Source of the DNA: Desulfurobacteriaceae bacterium
GTDB lineage: Bacteria; Aquificota; Aquificia; Desulfurobacteriales; Desulfurobacteriaceae
Assembly: GCA_027068415.1 (NCBI GenBank)
Contig: JAMOTD010000002.1
Location: 1 to 57,072, forward strand
Direction: 5' to 3'
Length of the DNA stretch: 57,072 nt
In this document: in pieces, positions 1 to 8,598 of the stretch
Layout of the letters: each line of letters begins with the position of its first letter
How positions within the stretch are numbered: the stretch's first letter is position 1
Notes under the pieces: generated by a model
The model's database searches: none
What the model was told of the DNA's origin: nothing
The model's input: the letters and a program-made list of their open reading frames with translations, nothing else
Translations under genes and position numbers: made by a program

Positions 1-504
1 AGCTCTTTTACCGGCTGCTGCCATTTCAACTTTTGCTCCAACTGGATGCTGCATCCAGCCGTTAGCAATCAAAATCCAGAGGGCGGATAGGTTTGAGCCG
101 ATAGATGAAAGCCATGCAGCAAGAAGATGAACAGCCTTTGGAACTCTGTCCCAACCAAAGAGGAATACTCCCATGAAAGTTGACTCCATGAAGAATGCAA
201 GGAGAGCTTCAATGGCAAGCGGAGCTCCAAAGATGTCACCCATGAACCTTGAGTAGACAGACCAGTTCATACCGAACTCAAACTCGTGAACCAGACCTGT
301 CGCAACTCCCAGTGCAAAGTTGATGGCAAAGAGCTTGGCCCAGAATTTGGCCATGTCCCTGTAAATCTCTTTGCCTGTGGCGTAGTGGAGCGTCAGCATC
401 AGCGCAGACAGCGTTGACAGCCCCAAAGTTAAGGGAACAAAAACGAAGTGAAAGAAGGCTGTCATCGCGAACTGCAGTCGCGATACCAGTAGTACGAAGT
501 CCAT
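1..504 (-). CDS. cydA: Cytochrome bd quinol oxidase subunit I, N-terminal part
   Basis: The first 168 residues of CydA; the gene continues past the left edge. CydA carries the quinol site and hemes b558, b595 and d of the membrane oxidase that reduces O2 with quinol electrons. The start is ATG at 504 with GGAGGTGC just upstream. The N-terminus reads [15 protein letters not shown] and has His at residue 19, the position of the conserved heme ligand, followed by F-V-F-V-P-L-T-L-G. Several hydrophobic segments follow, with the G-x-x-x-E-F-E-F-G-x-N-W region typical of CydA. In an H2 oxidiser this enzyme serves microaerobic respiration or O2 detoxification. Only the length is uncertain, because the end is missing. 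Confidence 0.93.
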   Translation of the reverse strand, partial: MDFVLLVSRLQFAMTAFFHFVFVPLTLGLSTLSALMLTLHYATGKEIYRDMAKFWAKLFAINFALGVATGLVHEFEFGMNWSVYSRFMGDIFGAPLAIEALLAFFMESTFMGVFLFGWDRVPKAVHLLAAWLSSIGSNLSALWILIANGWMQHPVGAKVEMAAAGKRA

Positions 505-528
505 CGCGGCACCTCCCTTAAGGGTTTT

Positions 529-559
529 AAGTCTTAACCTTCCTTATTCTTTAAGACTT
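529..559. repeat. 9-bp inverted repeat in the cydA leader
   Basis: AAGTCTTAA at 529-537 is the exact reverse complement of TTAAGACTT at 551-559, with 13 bp between the arms. The arm centres are 22 bp apart, about two helical turns, which suits a dimeric regulator. It lies just downstream of the predicted cydA start site, so it could be a repressor operator or an RNA hairpin. There is no T tract, so it is not a typical terminator. Confidence 0.45.
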
Positions 560-570
560 TCCAAAACAGG

Positions 571-579
571 ATTATATCA
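571..579 (-). promoter_or_regulatory. Extended -10 promoter element for cydA
   Basis: On the minus strand the sequence is TGATATAAT, a perfect TATAAT with the TGn extension. No good -35 hexamer is seen 16-18 bp upstream, which fits an extended -10 promoter. Transcription would start near 564, giving a leader of about 60 nt before cydA. Confidence 0.5.
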
Positions 580-621
580 AATTACTGTTAATACTTGTTG
601 GCTCGCAATATTAGGAATTAC

Positions 622-1545
<924 letters not shown>

Positions 1546-1559
1546 TTAAGGAGGCCGAT

Positions 1560-2135
1560 TTGGAAAAGGTTGTTGTCGGGATAACCGGTGCAAGCGGCTC
1601 AATCTACGGTAAGAGGCTCGTTGAGGTCCTCGTTGCAAACTCTTACGGAGTTGAGCTGATTTTCTCCGAGACAGGAAGGAAGGTTTTTGAGTTTGAAACG
1701 GGCGTTGCCGCCGATGATTTTGTTAACTCTCTTCCCCGGGAGCTCGTTAACCTCTACTCTCCCGACGAGCTCTTTGCCCCTCCCTCAAGCGGCTCTCACC
1801 CGGTAAGGGGAATGGTTATAGCTCCCTGTTCTGCCGGTACTTTGGGCCACATAGCCTCGGGCTCAACGGTGAACCTGATTCACAGGGCGGCCGACGTTAA
1901 CCTTAAAGAGAAAAGGCCTCTGGTTCTCGTCTTTAGGGAGACTCCCATTAACAGAATTCACGCGGAGAACATTTTAAAAGTTATAGACGCGGGAGCAACC
2001 GTTCTTCCGGCCTCTCCGGCCTTTTACGGAAAACCTAAGGAGATTGGGGAGCTCGTTGACTTCGTAGTTGAAAGGGCTTTAAGGGCACTACTGGGGAAGG
2101 AGTTCGGCCTTATCAGAAACTGGAAATCTCCTTGA
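1560..2135 (+). CDS. ubiX: UbiX/Pad family flavin prenyltransferase
   Basis: Joins dimethylallyl phosphate to FMN, making the prenylated FMN cofactor used by UbiD-type decarboxylases. The 191 residues match the family length. G-I-T-G-A-S-G-S-I-Y-G near the N-terminus is the FMN/phosphate loop, P-C-S-A-G-T-L-G-H-I-A-S-G follows at about residue 88, and R-E-T-P lies near residue 125. The start is TTG at 1560, with AAGGAGG 5 bp upstream. Together with mqnA (44505-45311) it fits futalosine-pathway menaquinone synthesis, which needs a UbiD-like decarboxylation; that link is inferred. The 3' end overlaps the convergent epmA-like gene by 23 bp. Confidence 0.93.
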   Translation: MEKVVVGITGASGSIYGKRLVEVLVANSYGVELIFSETGRKVFEFETGVAADDFVNSLPRELVNLYSPDELFAPPSSGSHPVRGMVIAPCSAGTLGHIASGSTVNLIHRAADVNLKEKRPLVLVFRETPINRIHAENILKVIDAGATVLPASPAFYGKPKEIGELVDFVVERALRALLGKEFGLIRNWKSP

Positions 2136-3054
2136 TTAGCCGTGAGGTAGGGAAAGGGATAACCTCCTCTATGCTTTCCCTTCCCGTTAGGAGCATCAGG
2201 AGTCTGTCAAAACCTAAGGCCACGCCCTCGCACGGAGGAAGGGACTTCTCCTTAAGGAGGCTCAGAAATCCCCGGTCAACGGCACACTCCCCCTTCTTTT
2301 TAAACTTTTTCAGGTAGCTTTTATAGTCGGTTAGCTCGGTGTAGCCGTTTGCAATCTCAACTCCGGCAATGTATAGCTCAAACCTCTCCGCCACCCCCTC
2401 TTTAACTACGGCCATTGCCGAGAACTCCTCCGGGTAGCCGTAGAGGAAGACCGGGTGAGGGAGCTCCGAAAGCCCTGGCTCAACCTTTTCAACCAAGAGC
2501 TTGAAGAACGCCGTTTCGTAGTCACCCTCCCCTGCTGCCCTCTTTACCTCTTCCCTTTCAAATGGGTTAACTCCGGCAAATTCAATGAAAGCTTCTTTAA
2601 CCGTAATTCGCTCAAACTTTAAAAGGTTTGCCCTCTTTCCCCTGAAGATAACCTCTTCAACTCCGAACTCTTCTGCCCCCGCCTTTACTATCTCCTCGGT
2701 CTCCTCCATTCCTTTCTTAAAGTCCTCTCCCGCCCTGTACCACTCAACCATCGTGAACTCAATTTGGTGGAGGGAGGTGAGCTCGGAGCTCCTGAAGACT
2801 TTACAAATCTGGAAAATCCTCTCCATCCCGGCGGCAACGAGCCTCTTCATAAAGAACTCGGGAGAGGTGTGGAGGAACCAGCGGAGCTCCCTTTCCTTAA
2901 AGTCTTTAAAGAGAACTTCGGCGTTCTCTACGTTGTCGTCGGGGTTGCAGTAAGGCGTTAAGAGGGGCGTTTCAACTTCGGTGAAATTCCATTTAAAAAA
3001 GAGCTTCCTTATTCTTTCCCTCAGTCTGTTTCTGGCTATAATGATTTCTAACAC
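2113..3054 (-). CDS. epmA: EF-P lysyltransferase-like protein (EpmA/GenX family)
   Basis: A class II lysyl-tRNA synthetase-like core without the anticodon domain, about 314 residues, matching EpmA (also called GenX or PoxA). That enzyme attaches (R)-beta-lysine to translation factor EF-P. Seen: motif 1 region V-E-T-P-L-L-T-P-Y near the N-terminus, R-E-L-R-W-F-L-H-T-S-P-E-F-F-M and F-R-S-S-E in motif 2, and G-V-A-L-G-F-D-R-L-L-M-L in motif 3. GTG at 3054 is preferred over ATG at 3102 because GGAGA lies just upstream of it and the longer frame would overlap the divergent neighbour. No lysine 2,3-aminomutase partner is in this window, so the substrate is inferred. Confidence 0.85.
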   Translation of the reverse strand: MLEIIIARNRLRERIRKLFFKWNFTEVETPLLTPYCNPDDNVENAEVLFKDFKERELRWFLHTSPEFFMKRLVAAGMERIFQICKVFRSSELTSLHQIEFTMVEWYRAGEDFKKGMEETEEIVKAGAEEFGVEEVIFRGKRANLLKFERITVKEAFIEFAGVNPFEREEVKRAAGEGDYETAFFKLLVEKVEPGLSELPHPVFLYGYPEEFSAMAVVKEGVAERFELYIAGVEIANGYTELTDYKSYLKKFKKKGECAVDRGFLSLLKEKSLPPCEGVALGFDRLLMLLTGRESIEEVIPFPTSRLIKEISSF

Positions 3055-3060
3055 CCTTAT

Positions 3061-3070
3061 TCTCCGGAGA
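3061..3070. promoter_or_regulatory. Palindromic ribosome-binding site shared by two divergent genes
   Basis: TCTCCGGAGA is a perfect palindrome. Read on the plus strand its GGAGA, followed by GG, sits before the TTG start at 3077. Read on the minus strand the same GGAGA sits 7-8 bp before the GTG start at 3054. Only 22 bp separate the two starts, so each gene's promoter must lie inside the other's coding region. Confidence 0.5.
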
Positions 3071-3076
3071 GGTTTT

Positions 3077-3799
3077 TTGAGAGTAGGAATACTATCTGAC
3101 ATTCATGGCAATTTCCACGCTTTAAGGGAGGTTGAGAAGAAGTTAAGAGAAAAGGGGGTTGACCAAATCTGGTGTCTCGGGGACATAGTGGGATACGGTG
3201 CTTTCCCCAACGAGTGCGTTGAGTGGGTTAGGGAAAACTGCTCAGTTGCCCTTTTGGGAAACCACGAGCTCGGAGTTCTCGGCTACTACGACCTTAACCT
3301 CCTGAACGACTACGCTGCAATCTCCCTCACTTGGAGCAGGGAGAGACTGAAGCCTGAGAACCTTGATTACCTCCGTACCCTCTCAATTCAGCACCTTACT
3401 AACTGCTGTCAGCTCGTTCATGATACTCCGGAAAACCCCGGTAGCATGAAGTACATACTAACTAAAGAGGACGCCTACTACGGTCTTTTGAAGCAGGTAA
3501 GGGACATCTGTTTCTTCGGCCACACCCACGTTCCCGCAGCTTACCGGCTCTGGGGCCCCGAGGTTGACAGGGTTTCAATAACCCCGATTTACTTTAAGGC
3601 CGGAAGGTACCTTATTAACCCGGGAAGCGTCGGCCAGCCCCGGGACAGAGACCCTCGGGCCTCCTTCGGGATAGCCGACTTTGAGGAAAAGAGCTTTAAC
3701 CTCTATAGAGTAGAATACGATTCTAAGGCTGCAGCCAAAGAGATTTTGAGGGCAGGCCTTCCGGAGTTCCTCGCGGCAAGACTAATTTTGGGGGTTTAG
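3077..3799 (+). CDS. Calcineurin-like metallophosphoesterase
   Basis: A two-metal phosphoesterase of 240 residues from the YfcE/MJ0936-like group. All signature blocks are present: S-D-I-H-G-N at residues 6-11, L-G-D-I-V-G-Y-G, G-N-H-E, and G-H-T-H near the C-terminal third. The full in-frame ORF begins at 2981, but the first 32 codons are antisense to epmA and precede the conserved strand, so TTG at 3077 with GGAGAGG upstream is chosen. The substrate cannot be told from sequence; relatives hydrolyse phosphodiesters or small phosphate esters. The stop lies 2 bp before the next ATG, suggesting co-transcription with the aldehyde dehydrogenase. Confidence 0.87.
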   Translation: MRVGILSDIHGNFHALREVEKKLREKGVDQIWCLGDIVGYGAFPNECVEWVRENCSVALLGNHELGVLGYYDLNLLNDYAAISLTWSRERLKPENLDYLRTLSIQHLTNCCQLVHDTPENPGSMKYILTKEDAYYGLLKQVRDICFFGHTHVPAAYRLWGPEVDRVSITPIYFKAGRYLINPGSVGQPRDRDPRASFGIADFEEKSFNLYRVEYDSKAAAKEILRAGLPEFLAARLILGV

Positions 3800-3801
3800 T
3801 A

Positions 3802-5232
3802 ATGAAGGGCTACATGCTGATTGGAGGGAAGAGGGTATTTAAGAAAGAGGAGATTGAAATTCACTTCCCCTACGACGGCTCACTCGTTGGAACCATTCCC
3901 AGGGGAGACGAGAAGGACGCCCAGCTTGCAGTTGAGGCTGCAAAAATCGGCTTTGAGAAGGTTAAAAGAATGACCGCCTACGAGCGTTTCAGGGCTCTTG
4001 AGAGGGCTGCAAGGATTATCTCAAGGAGAGCTCAGGAGTTTGCTGAGCTCCTTACCCTTGAAGTGGGTAAGACTATTAAAGAGGCGATGGGTGAAGTGGG
4101 AAGAGCGGTTAACACCCTTACCCTCTCGGCCGAGGAGGCAAAGAGAGTTTTAGGTGAAGAGGTAAGGTTTGACGCCGCACCGGGGATTAGTGGGAAACTC
4201 GGATTTTACAGGAGGGTTCCTCTCGGGGTAATCGGTTGCATCACTCCCTTTAACTTTCCCCTAAACCTTACCTGCCACAAGGTCGGCCCTGCGCTGGCGG
4301 CGGGGAACGCCGTTGTTATAAAGCCTTCTGAGAATACTTCCTTAACCGTTATAAAGCTTGCAGAAGTTTTAATTGAGGCGGGCTTTCCACCCGAGGCAGT
4401 AAATGTTATAACCGGCTACGGAGAGGAGGTCGGCGACGCACTTGTCAGAAACCCCGAAGTCAGGATGATTACCTTTACCGGGAGCGTTGAGACCGGGAAA
4501 ATCATTATGAGTAGAGGTGGACTAAAGAAGTACGTGATGGAGCTGGGCTCAAACGCCGGGGTTTACGTTGACAGAGACCAGAAAGAGAGGTTGAAGGAGG
4601 TTGCCGAGAAGATAGCAAGGGGAGGCTTTGCTCTTGCTGGGCAGGTGTGCATCTCGGTTCAGAGGGTCTTTGTTCACACCGAGCTCTTCAACGACTTCTT
4701 AAAAGAAGTCCGTGCCTTTACAAAGACCCTGAAGGTCGGCGACCCGAGGGAGGAGACCACAGACGTTGGCCCCGTAATAGACAAAGGCGCCGCCGACAGG
4801 ATTATGGAGTGGATAGAGGAGGCAGTTTGCAGGGGAGCCGAAATCGTCTGCGGCGGAAAGAGGCTTTCAGACACCCTGATTGAGCCCACAATCGTTAAAA
4901 ACGTTCCGAGGAACGCGAAACTCTTTAGAGGTGAGGTCTTCGGCCCCGTTATAGTGGTAAACGAGGTCTCCTCACTTGAGGAGGCAATTGAGGGAGTTAA
5001 CGACTCCCCCTACGGCCTTCAGGCGGGAATTTTCACAAACGACCTAAAAGGAGCTCTTAAGTTTGCAGATGAGGTTGAGTGCGGCGGAATAATGGTTAAC
5101 GAAATTCCCACCTTCAGGGTTGACCAGATGCCCTACGGCGGGGTTAAGGAGAGCGGAATAGGAAGGGAAGGGCCCAAGTTTGCAGTTGAGGAGATGACTG
5201 AAATCAAGACGATTTGTTTTGATATGAATTAG
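3802..5232 (+). CDS. NAD(P)-dependent aldehyde dehydrogenase (lactaldehyde/glyceraldehyde-3-phosphate type)
   Basis: Oxidises an aldehyde to the acid with NAD(P). The 476 residues have the full ALDH fold: cofactor-binding P-F-N-F-P-L-N and K-P-S-E-N-T, the F-T-G-S-V-E-T-G turn, general base Glu247 in M-E-L-G-S-N and nucleophile Cys283 in G-Q-V-C-I-S. The G-Q-V-C-I-S-V-Q-R context is like archaeal lactaldehyde dehydrogenase (CofA, MJ1411 type) and non-phosphorylating GAPDH relatives, rather than betaine or succinate semialdehyde enzymes. The assignment within the superfamily is uncertain. It follows the phosphoesterase by 2 bp. Confidence 0.85.
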   Translation: MKGYMLIGGKRVFKKEEIEIHFPYDGSLVGTIPRGDEKDAQLAVEAAKIGFEKVKRMTAYERFRALERAARIISRRAQEFAELLTLEVGKTIKEAMGEVGRAVNTLTLSAEEAKRVLGEEVRFDAAPGISGKLGFYRRVPLGVIGCITPFNFPLNLTCHKVGPALAAGNAVVIKPSENTSLTVIKLAEVLIEAGFPPEAVNVITGYGEEVGDALVRNPEVRMITFTGSVETGKIIMSRGGLKKYVMELGSNAGVYVDRDQKERLKEVAEKIARGGFALAGQVCISVQRVFVHTELFNDFLKEVRAFTKTLKVGDPREETTDVGPVIDKGAADRIMEWIEEAVCRGAEIVCGGKRLSDTLIEPTIVKNVPRNAKLFRGEVFGPVIVVNEVSSLEEAIEGVNDSPYGLQAGIFTNDLKGALKFADEVECGGIMVNEIPTFRVDQMPYGGVKESGIGREGPKFAVEEMTEIKTICFDMN

Positions 5233-5238
5233 TTAAGG

Positions 5239-5258
5239 GGGAGGAGGCTCCTTCTCCC
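5239..5258. terminator. Weak hairpin between convergent genes
   Basis: GGGAGGAG at 5239-5246 can pair with CTTCTCCC at 5251-5258 (one G-T pair), with loop GCTC. It falls between the ends of the aldehyde dehydrogenase and coaD. Neither side has a good T tract, so termination is only a possibility. Confidence 0.3.
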
Positions 5259-5749
5259 TACCTTCTGAACTTCTCCTTTAACTTCCTTTCAACTGCCTTC
5301 GTTACGAACTGCGAAACGTCCCCTCCGTAGAAGGCTATCTCCCTTACCGCCGAAGAGGAGAGGTAGGCGTATTCGTCTGAGGGCATTAAAAAGACGGTCT
5401 CAATCTCGGGGTAGAGCTTCCTGTTTAAGGAGGCCATCGTAAACTCGTGATCCATGTCTGAGACTATCCTTATTCCCCTTAAAATGGCTACAGCCCCTTC
5501 CTTTTTTGCAAACTCAACGAGAAGGGAGTTGAAGGTTTTTACCTTCACCTTACCGTTGAGGCCGATTTCCCTTAAACTCTCCTCAAACATCTCTTTCCTC
5601 TCCTCAACGGTAAAGAGGGGCTTTTTCTTGGGGTTTTCTGCAATCCCCACTATCAGCTCCGGGAAGAGCTCCAGCCCCCTTCTTACAATGTCAAGGTGGC
5701 CGTAGGTTACCGGGTCAAAGGTTCCGGGGTAGATTGCCCTCTTAATCAT
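5258..5749 (-). CDS. coaD: Phosphopantetheine adenylyltransferase
   Basis: Transfers AMP from ATP to 4'-phosphopantetheine, the fourth step of coenzyme A synthesis. The 163 residues are the usual length. Y-P-G-T-F-D-P-V-T-Y-G-H at residues 7-18 is the nucleotidyltransferase T/H-x-G-H motif, and Y-L-S-S-S-A-V-R-E-I in the C-terminal half corresponds to the conserved I-S-S-S-x-V-R block. The start is ATG at 5749 with GGGAGGTTGAG upstream. It stands alone on the minus strand, back to back with the hydrogenase operon. Confidence 0.96.
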   Translation of the reverse strand: MIKRAIYPGTFDPVTYGHLDIVRRGLELFPELIVGIAENPKKKPLFTVEERKEMFEESLREIGLNGKVKVKTFNSLLVEFAKKEGAVAILRGIRIVSDMDHEFTMASLNRKLYPEIETVFLMPSDEYAYLSSSAVREIAFYGGDVSQFVTKAVERKLKEKFRR

Positions 5750-5795
5750 CTCAACCTCCCGAAGGATGAATTCTACCAGCTTAAAATGCGGTTCC

Positions 5796-5823
5796 CCTTA
5801 TATTCAGGCATCCTTATATTCAG
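5796..5823 (+). repeat. Tandem 12-bp direct repeats upstream of the hydrogenase operon
   Basis: CCTTATATTCAG occurs at 5796-5807 and again at 5812-5823, 16 bp apart start to start. The pair sits about 35-60 bp upstream of the predicted -35 element of the hydrogenase promoter, where an activator would bind. It could instead act on coaD, which starts at 5749 in the other direction. Confidence 0.45.
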
Positions 5824-5856
5824 CATACTTTATGAATATTAGATAATTAGAAAAGG

Positions 5857-5885
5857 TTGACTTGATAAGTTAATTTTTATATAAA
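5857..5885 (+). promoter_or_regulatory. Sigma70-type promoter of the hydrogenase operon
   Basis: TTGACT at 5857-5862 (5 of 6 to consensus) is followed after 17 bp by TATAAA at 5880-5885, in an AT-rich stretch. Transcription would start near 5892, giving a leader of about 27 nt before the hydB start at 5919. It is the clearest promoter in the window. Confidence 0.7.
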
Positions 5886-5918
5886 TCAGTCTTAACAGCT
5901 TGATTTTTGGGGGTGCAG

Positions 5919-6986
5919 TTGGAATTCCACATAGACAGGGCAAAGGTTTTACCCAAGGCAAACCTGTGGGAACTCCTTGAAGGATTAAAGAAGCGCTACA
6001 AACTGATTGCTCCGGTTAAGGAGGGGGAGAAGTTCGCTTTCAGGGAGATTTCCGACGTCTCTTCCGTTGAGCTTAACTACACAAGGACAATCCTTCCCCC
6101 GAAGAAGTTTCTTCTCCCCTACCGCCGTGAGAGGTTCTCCTACGACCCCGAAACGATGGAGTTCAAGAGCTCCTTCAAGGCCGAAGAGCAGGTAATTTTC
6201 GGAATTCACTCCTGCGACCTTCACGGAATCTCAATTCTTGACTCAATCCACCTTAAAGAAAACCCCGACCCCCGCTACCTTGAGGTAAGGAGGAAGACAA
6301 TCCTCATAGGGATTTCGTGCTTTCCAGACGAGTACTGCTTCTGCCTCTCAACCGGGACGGCCTTCCCCGACGGCGCAAACTGGGACCTCTTCCTCACTGA
6401 TGTCGGACCCGACTACTTCGTCTCAATCGGAAGCCCCAAGGGGGATGAGATAGTCCTTACCTTTAAGCACCTCTTCAGGGAGATTGAAAAGGAGGACTTA
6501 GAGCTCTACAAGAGGAGCACCGCCAAGAAGAAGAGGGCTTTTAACGAGGAAAACCTCCCCGACCTTGAGAGAATTTCACAGTTAATAGAGCTTGAGTACG
6601 ACTCCCCCGTATGGGAGGAGGAGGCAAAGAGGTGTTTGGGGTGCGGAACCTGCACCAACACTTGCCCCACCTGTTTCTGCTACACCAGTGTTGACGTCCC
6701 CGACCTTACGGGGAAGGAGGTTAAGAGGATAGAGTTCATCACCTCCTGCCAGTACCCCTACTACTCCCTCGTTGCGGGAGAGCACTACTTCAAGCCCACG
6801 AGAACCTCCCGCTTCAGGCACCGCTACTACCACAAGTTTGTCGGATATCCCTACCAGATAGAGAAGTTGGGGTGCGTCGGGTGCGGAAGGTGCACCGCCG
6901 AGTGCCCCGCCGGGATAAGCATGGTCAAAACCATAAAGAGGTTGAGAGGAGTAGATGAAAAAGAGCTTAGAGAAGTTACTGAATAA
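5919..6986 (+). CDS. hydB: Group 3b hydrogenase iron-sulfur subunit (beta)
   Basis: Electron-transfer subunit of a cytoplasmic sulfhydrogenase-type [NiFe] hydrogenase, about 355 residues, related to anaerobic sulfite reductase subunit A. It passes electrons between the delta and gamma subunits. Two C-terminal [4Fe-4S] sites are visible: C-L-G-C-G-T-C-T-N-T-C-P and C-V-G-C-G-R-C-T-A-E-C-P. A further cysteine-rich stretch (C-F-P-D-E-Y-C-F-C) lies mid-protein. TTG at 5919 follows GGGGGT with 4 bp spacing; GTG 5913 and TTG 5907 are in-frame alternatives. First gene of the operon, in the same order (hydB-hydG-hydD-hydA) as in archaeal sulfhydrogenases. Confidence 0.92.
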   Translation: MEFHIDRAKVLPKANLWELLEGLKKRYKLIAPVKEGEKFAFREISDVSSVELNYTRTILPPKKFLLPYRRERFSYDPETMEFKSSFKAEEQVIFGIHSCDLHGISILDSIHLKENPDPRYLEVRRKTILIGISCFPDEYCFCLSTGTAFPDGANWDLFLTDVGPDYFVSIGSPKGDEIVLTFKHLFREIEKEDLELYKRSTAKKKRAFNEENLPDLERISQLIELEYDSPVWEEEAKRCLGCGTCTNTCPTCFCYTSVDVPDLTGKEVKRIEFITSCQYPYYSLVAGEHYFKPTRTSRFRHRYYHKFVGYPYQIEKLGCVGCGRCTAECPAGISMVKTIKRLRGVDEKELREVTE

Positions 6987-7836
6987 GCCGCTTCCGGCAA
7001 ATCCGTTTCTGCCCTTAAAGGCGGTTATAACCGACGTTGAGGAGCTGGCTCCCGAGCACAAGAAGTTTACCTTCTCATTCCTTGAGCCCTCTGCCTGCGA
7101 GAGGTGGAGCCACATTCCCGGCCAGTTCGTAATGCTTACCGTTCCAAAGGCCGGAGAAATTCCCATCTCAATCTGCTCCTCCCCTACGAGGAAGGGGGTA
7201 ATAGAGCTTACCGTCAGGAAGGTCGGGAGGAAGACCGAAGTCCTCCACAAGCTCGGGCCCGGCGACCTCGTTGCTATAAGGGGACCCTACGGAAACGGCT
7301 TCCCCGTTGAGATTATGGAGGGACACAACGTTCTGATAATAGCCGGGGGGCTCGGAATAGCTCCCCTGCGCTCCCTAATCTGGTACATCCTTGACAGGCG
7401 CCACCTCTTTAAGGATGTCTACCTCCTCTACGGAACGAGGAACTACGAGGCCGTTCTCTACAAGGATGAGCTCTCCCGCCTTAAAGAGAGGAAGGACATA
7501 AAGTGCCTCTACATCCTTGACAGGGTTGAAACTCCCGAGGACGAAAAGTGGAGCTCTGGAAGGGAGGGCCTCATAACGGAGCTCATCGGAGAGGTTGAGC
7601 TTGAGCCCTCTGAAACCTTCGTTGCAGTCTGCGGGCCGCCGGTTGCCTACAAGTTCATCGGCAAGGAGCTCCTTAAGAACGGCTACCCCGAGAGCCAGAT
7701 TTTTGTCTCCCTTGAGAGGAAAATGGAGTGTGGAATAGGCAAGTGCGGCCACTGTCAAATCGGCTACAAGTTTGCCTGCGTTGACGGTCCGATTTTCCCC
7801 CTTTGGGATACAAAAAACCTTCCGGAGATGATTTAA
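6955..7836 (+). CDS. hydG: Group 3b hydrogenase FAD/NAD(P)-binding subunit (gamma)
   Basis: Flavoprotein that exchanges electrons between the hydrogenase and NAD(P)(H), 293 residues. A ferredoxin-reductase-like FAD barrel (I-P-I-S-I-C-S-S-P; G-P-Y-G-N-G-F-P) is followed by a nucleotide-binding domain (I-A-G-G-L-G-I-A-P-L-R-S; V-A-V-C-G-P-P-V). The C-terminus has four cysteines (M-E-C-G-I-G-K-C-G-H-C then F-A-C) for a [2Fe-2S] cluster, as in dihydroorotate dehydrogenase electron-transfer subunits. ATG at 6955 overlaps hydB by 32 bp and has GAGG just upstream, so translation is probably coupled. Confidence 0.93.
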   Translation: MKKSLEKLLNKPLPANPFLPLKAVITDVEELAPEHKKFTFSFLEPSACERWSHIPGQFVMLTVPKAGEIPISICSSPTRKGVIELTVRKVGRKTEVLHKLGPGDLVAIRGPYGNGFPVEIMEGHNVLIIAGGLGIAPLRSLIWYILDRRHLFKDVYLLYGTRNYEAVLYKDELSRLKERKDIKCLYILDRVETPEDEKWSSGREGLITELIGEVELEPSETFVAVCGPPVAYKFIGKELLKNGYPESQIFVSLERKMECGIGKCGHCQIGYKFACVDGPIFPLWDTKNLPEMI

Positions 7837-8598
7837 ATGGTGAAGGTAGGAATTGTAGGCTTAACGGGTTGCTCTGGGTGTCAGTGTGAAATCCTAAACT
7901 GCCAGGACGCCCTTTTAAAACTCCTGACTCTGGTTGACTTTGCCCTCTTTCCCCTTGCAAAGGACGGGGAGTTTGACGGGGAACTTGACCTCCTTTTTGT
8001 TGAGGGCTCCGTTTCAACCTTCCTTGATAAGGAGAAACTCTTAAAGCTCAGGGAGAAGGCGAAAATCCTCGTTGCCGTGGGCTCCTGTGCCTGCTACGGA
8101 GGGGTTCAGGCCCAGAGGAACGACGAGGCCGAGCTTGAGCAGATGATCAGGGAAGTTTACGGAAAATGGGAGCTCCCTTTTGAGCTCTTTAAACCATCCC
8201 CCCTTTCCGACTTCGTTGAGGTTGACTACTTCCTTCCCGGCTGTCCCGTTGACAAGAAGCAGTTTGTCTATACGGTTGCCTCCCTCTTAAACGGGGTTAA
8301 GCCCTTCTTTCCCAAACTTCCCGTCTGCCACGAGTGTAAGCTTTCTGAGAACGAGTGCCTTCTGTTAAAGGGAGTTCCCTGTCAGGGGCCCGTCTCTTAC
8401 GCAGGGTGCGGAGCTCCCTGCACCGCAAAGGGGGTGGGCTGTCAGGGTTGCAGAGGAGACTGCGACTTCCCCAACCACCAGGAGATGCTCTCCCTCTTAA
8501 CCCAGAGGGGTCTTTCCTACGAAGATGCCGTCAAGTTCCTTAAAGTTTTCAGGGGAAACTCATTCAAAGTGAGGGGATTAAATGAGAAAGGAGCTTAA
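7837..8598 (+). CDS. hydD: Group 3b hydrogenase small subunit (delta)
   Basis: Small subunit carrying the cluster proximal to the [NiFe] site, 253 residues. The N-terminus G-L-T-G-C-S-G-C-Q-C-E has the proximal-cluster cysteines, followed by G-S-C-A-C-Y-G-G and P-G-C-P-V-D. The C-terminal third is cysteine-rich (C-H-E-C-K; C-Q-G-P; G-C-G-A-P-C; G-C-Q-G-C-R-G-D-C) and should hold two more [4Fe-4S] clusters. There is no twin-arginine signal, so the enzyme is cytoplasmic. It starts directly after hydG and overlaps hydA by 17 bp. Confidence 0.93.
   Translation: MVKVGIVGLTGCSGCQCEILNCQDALLKLLTLVDFALFPLAKDGEFDGELDLLFVEGSVSTFLDKEKLLKLREKAKILVAVGSCACYGGVQAQRNDEAELEQMIREVYGKWELPFELFKPSPLSDFVEVDYFLPGCPVDKKQFVYTVASLLNGVKPFFPKLPVCHECKLSENECLLLKGVPCQGPVSYAGCGAPCTAKGVGCQGCRGDCDFPNHQEMLSLLTQRGLSYEDAVKFLKVFRGNSFKVRGLNEKGA

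Noticed and set aside
5750-5918. A small gene or RNA in the longest gap
   Set aside because: No start with a ribosome-binding site and open frame, and no strong folded structure; the region is explained by the promoter and direct repeats.
6582-7250. Long antisense reading frame over hydB/hydG
   Set aside because: It is opposite two well-conserved genes and its translation shows no family features; it reflects the base composition of the sense codons. The same holds for the antisense frames within metH (22825-23403) and hslO (32488-32937).
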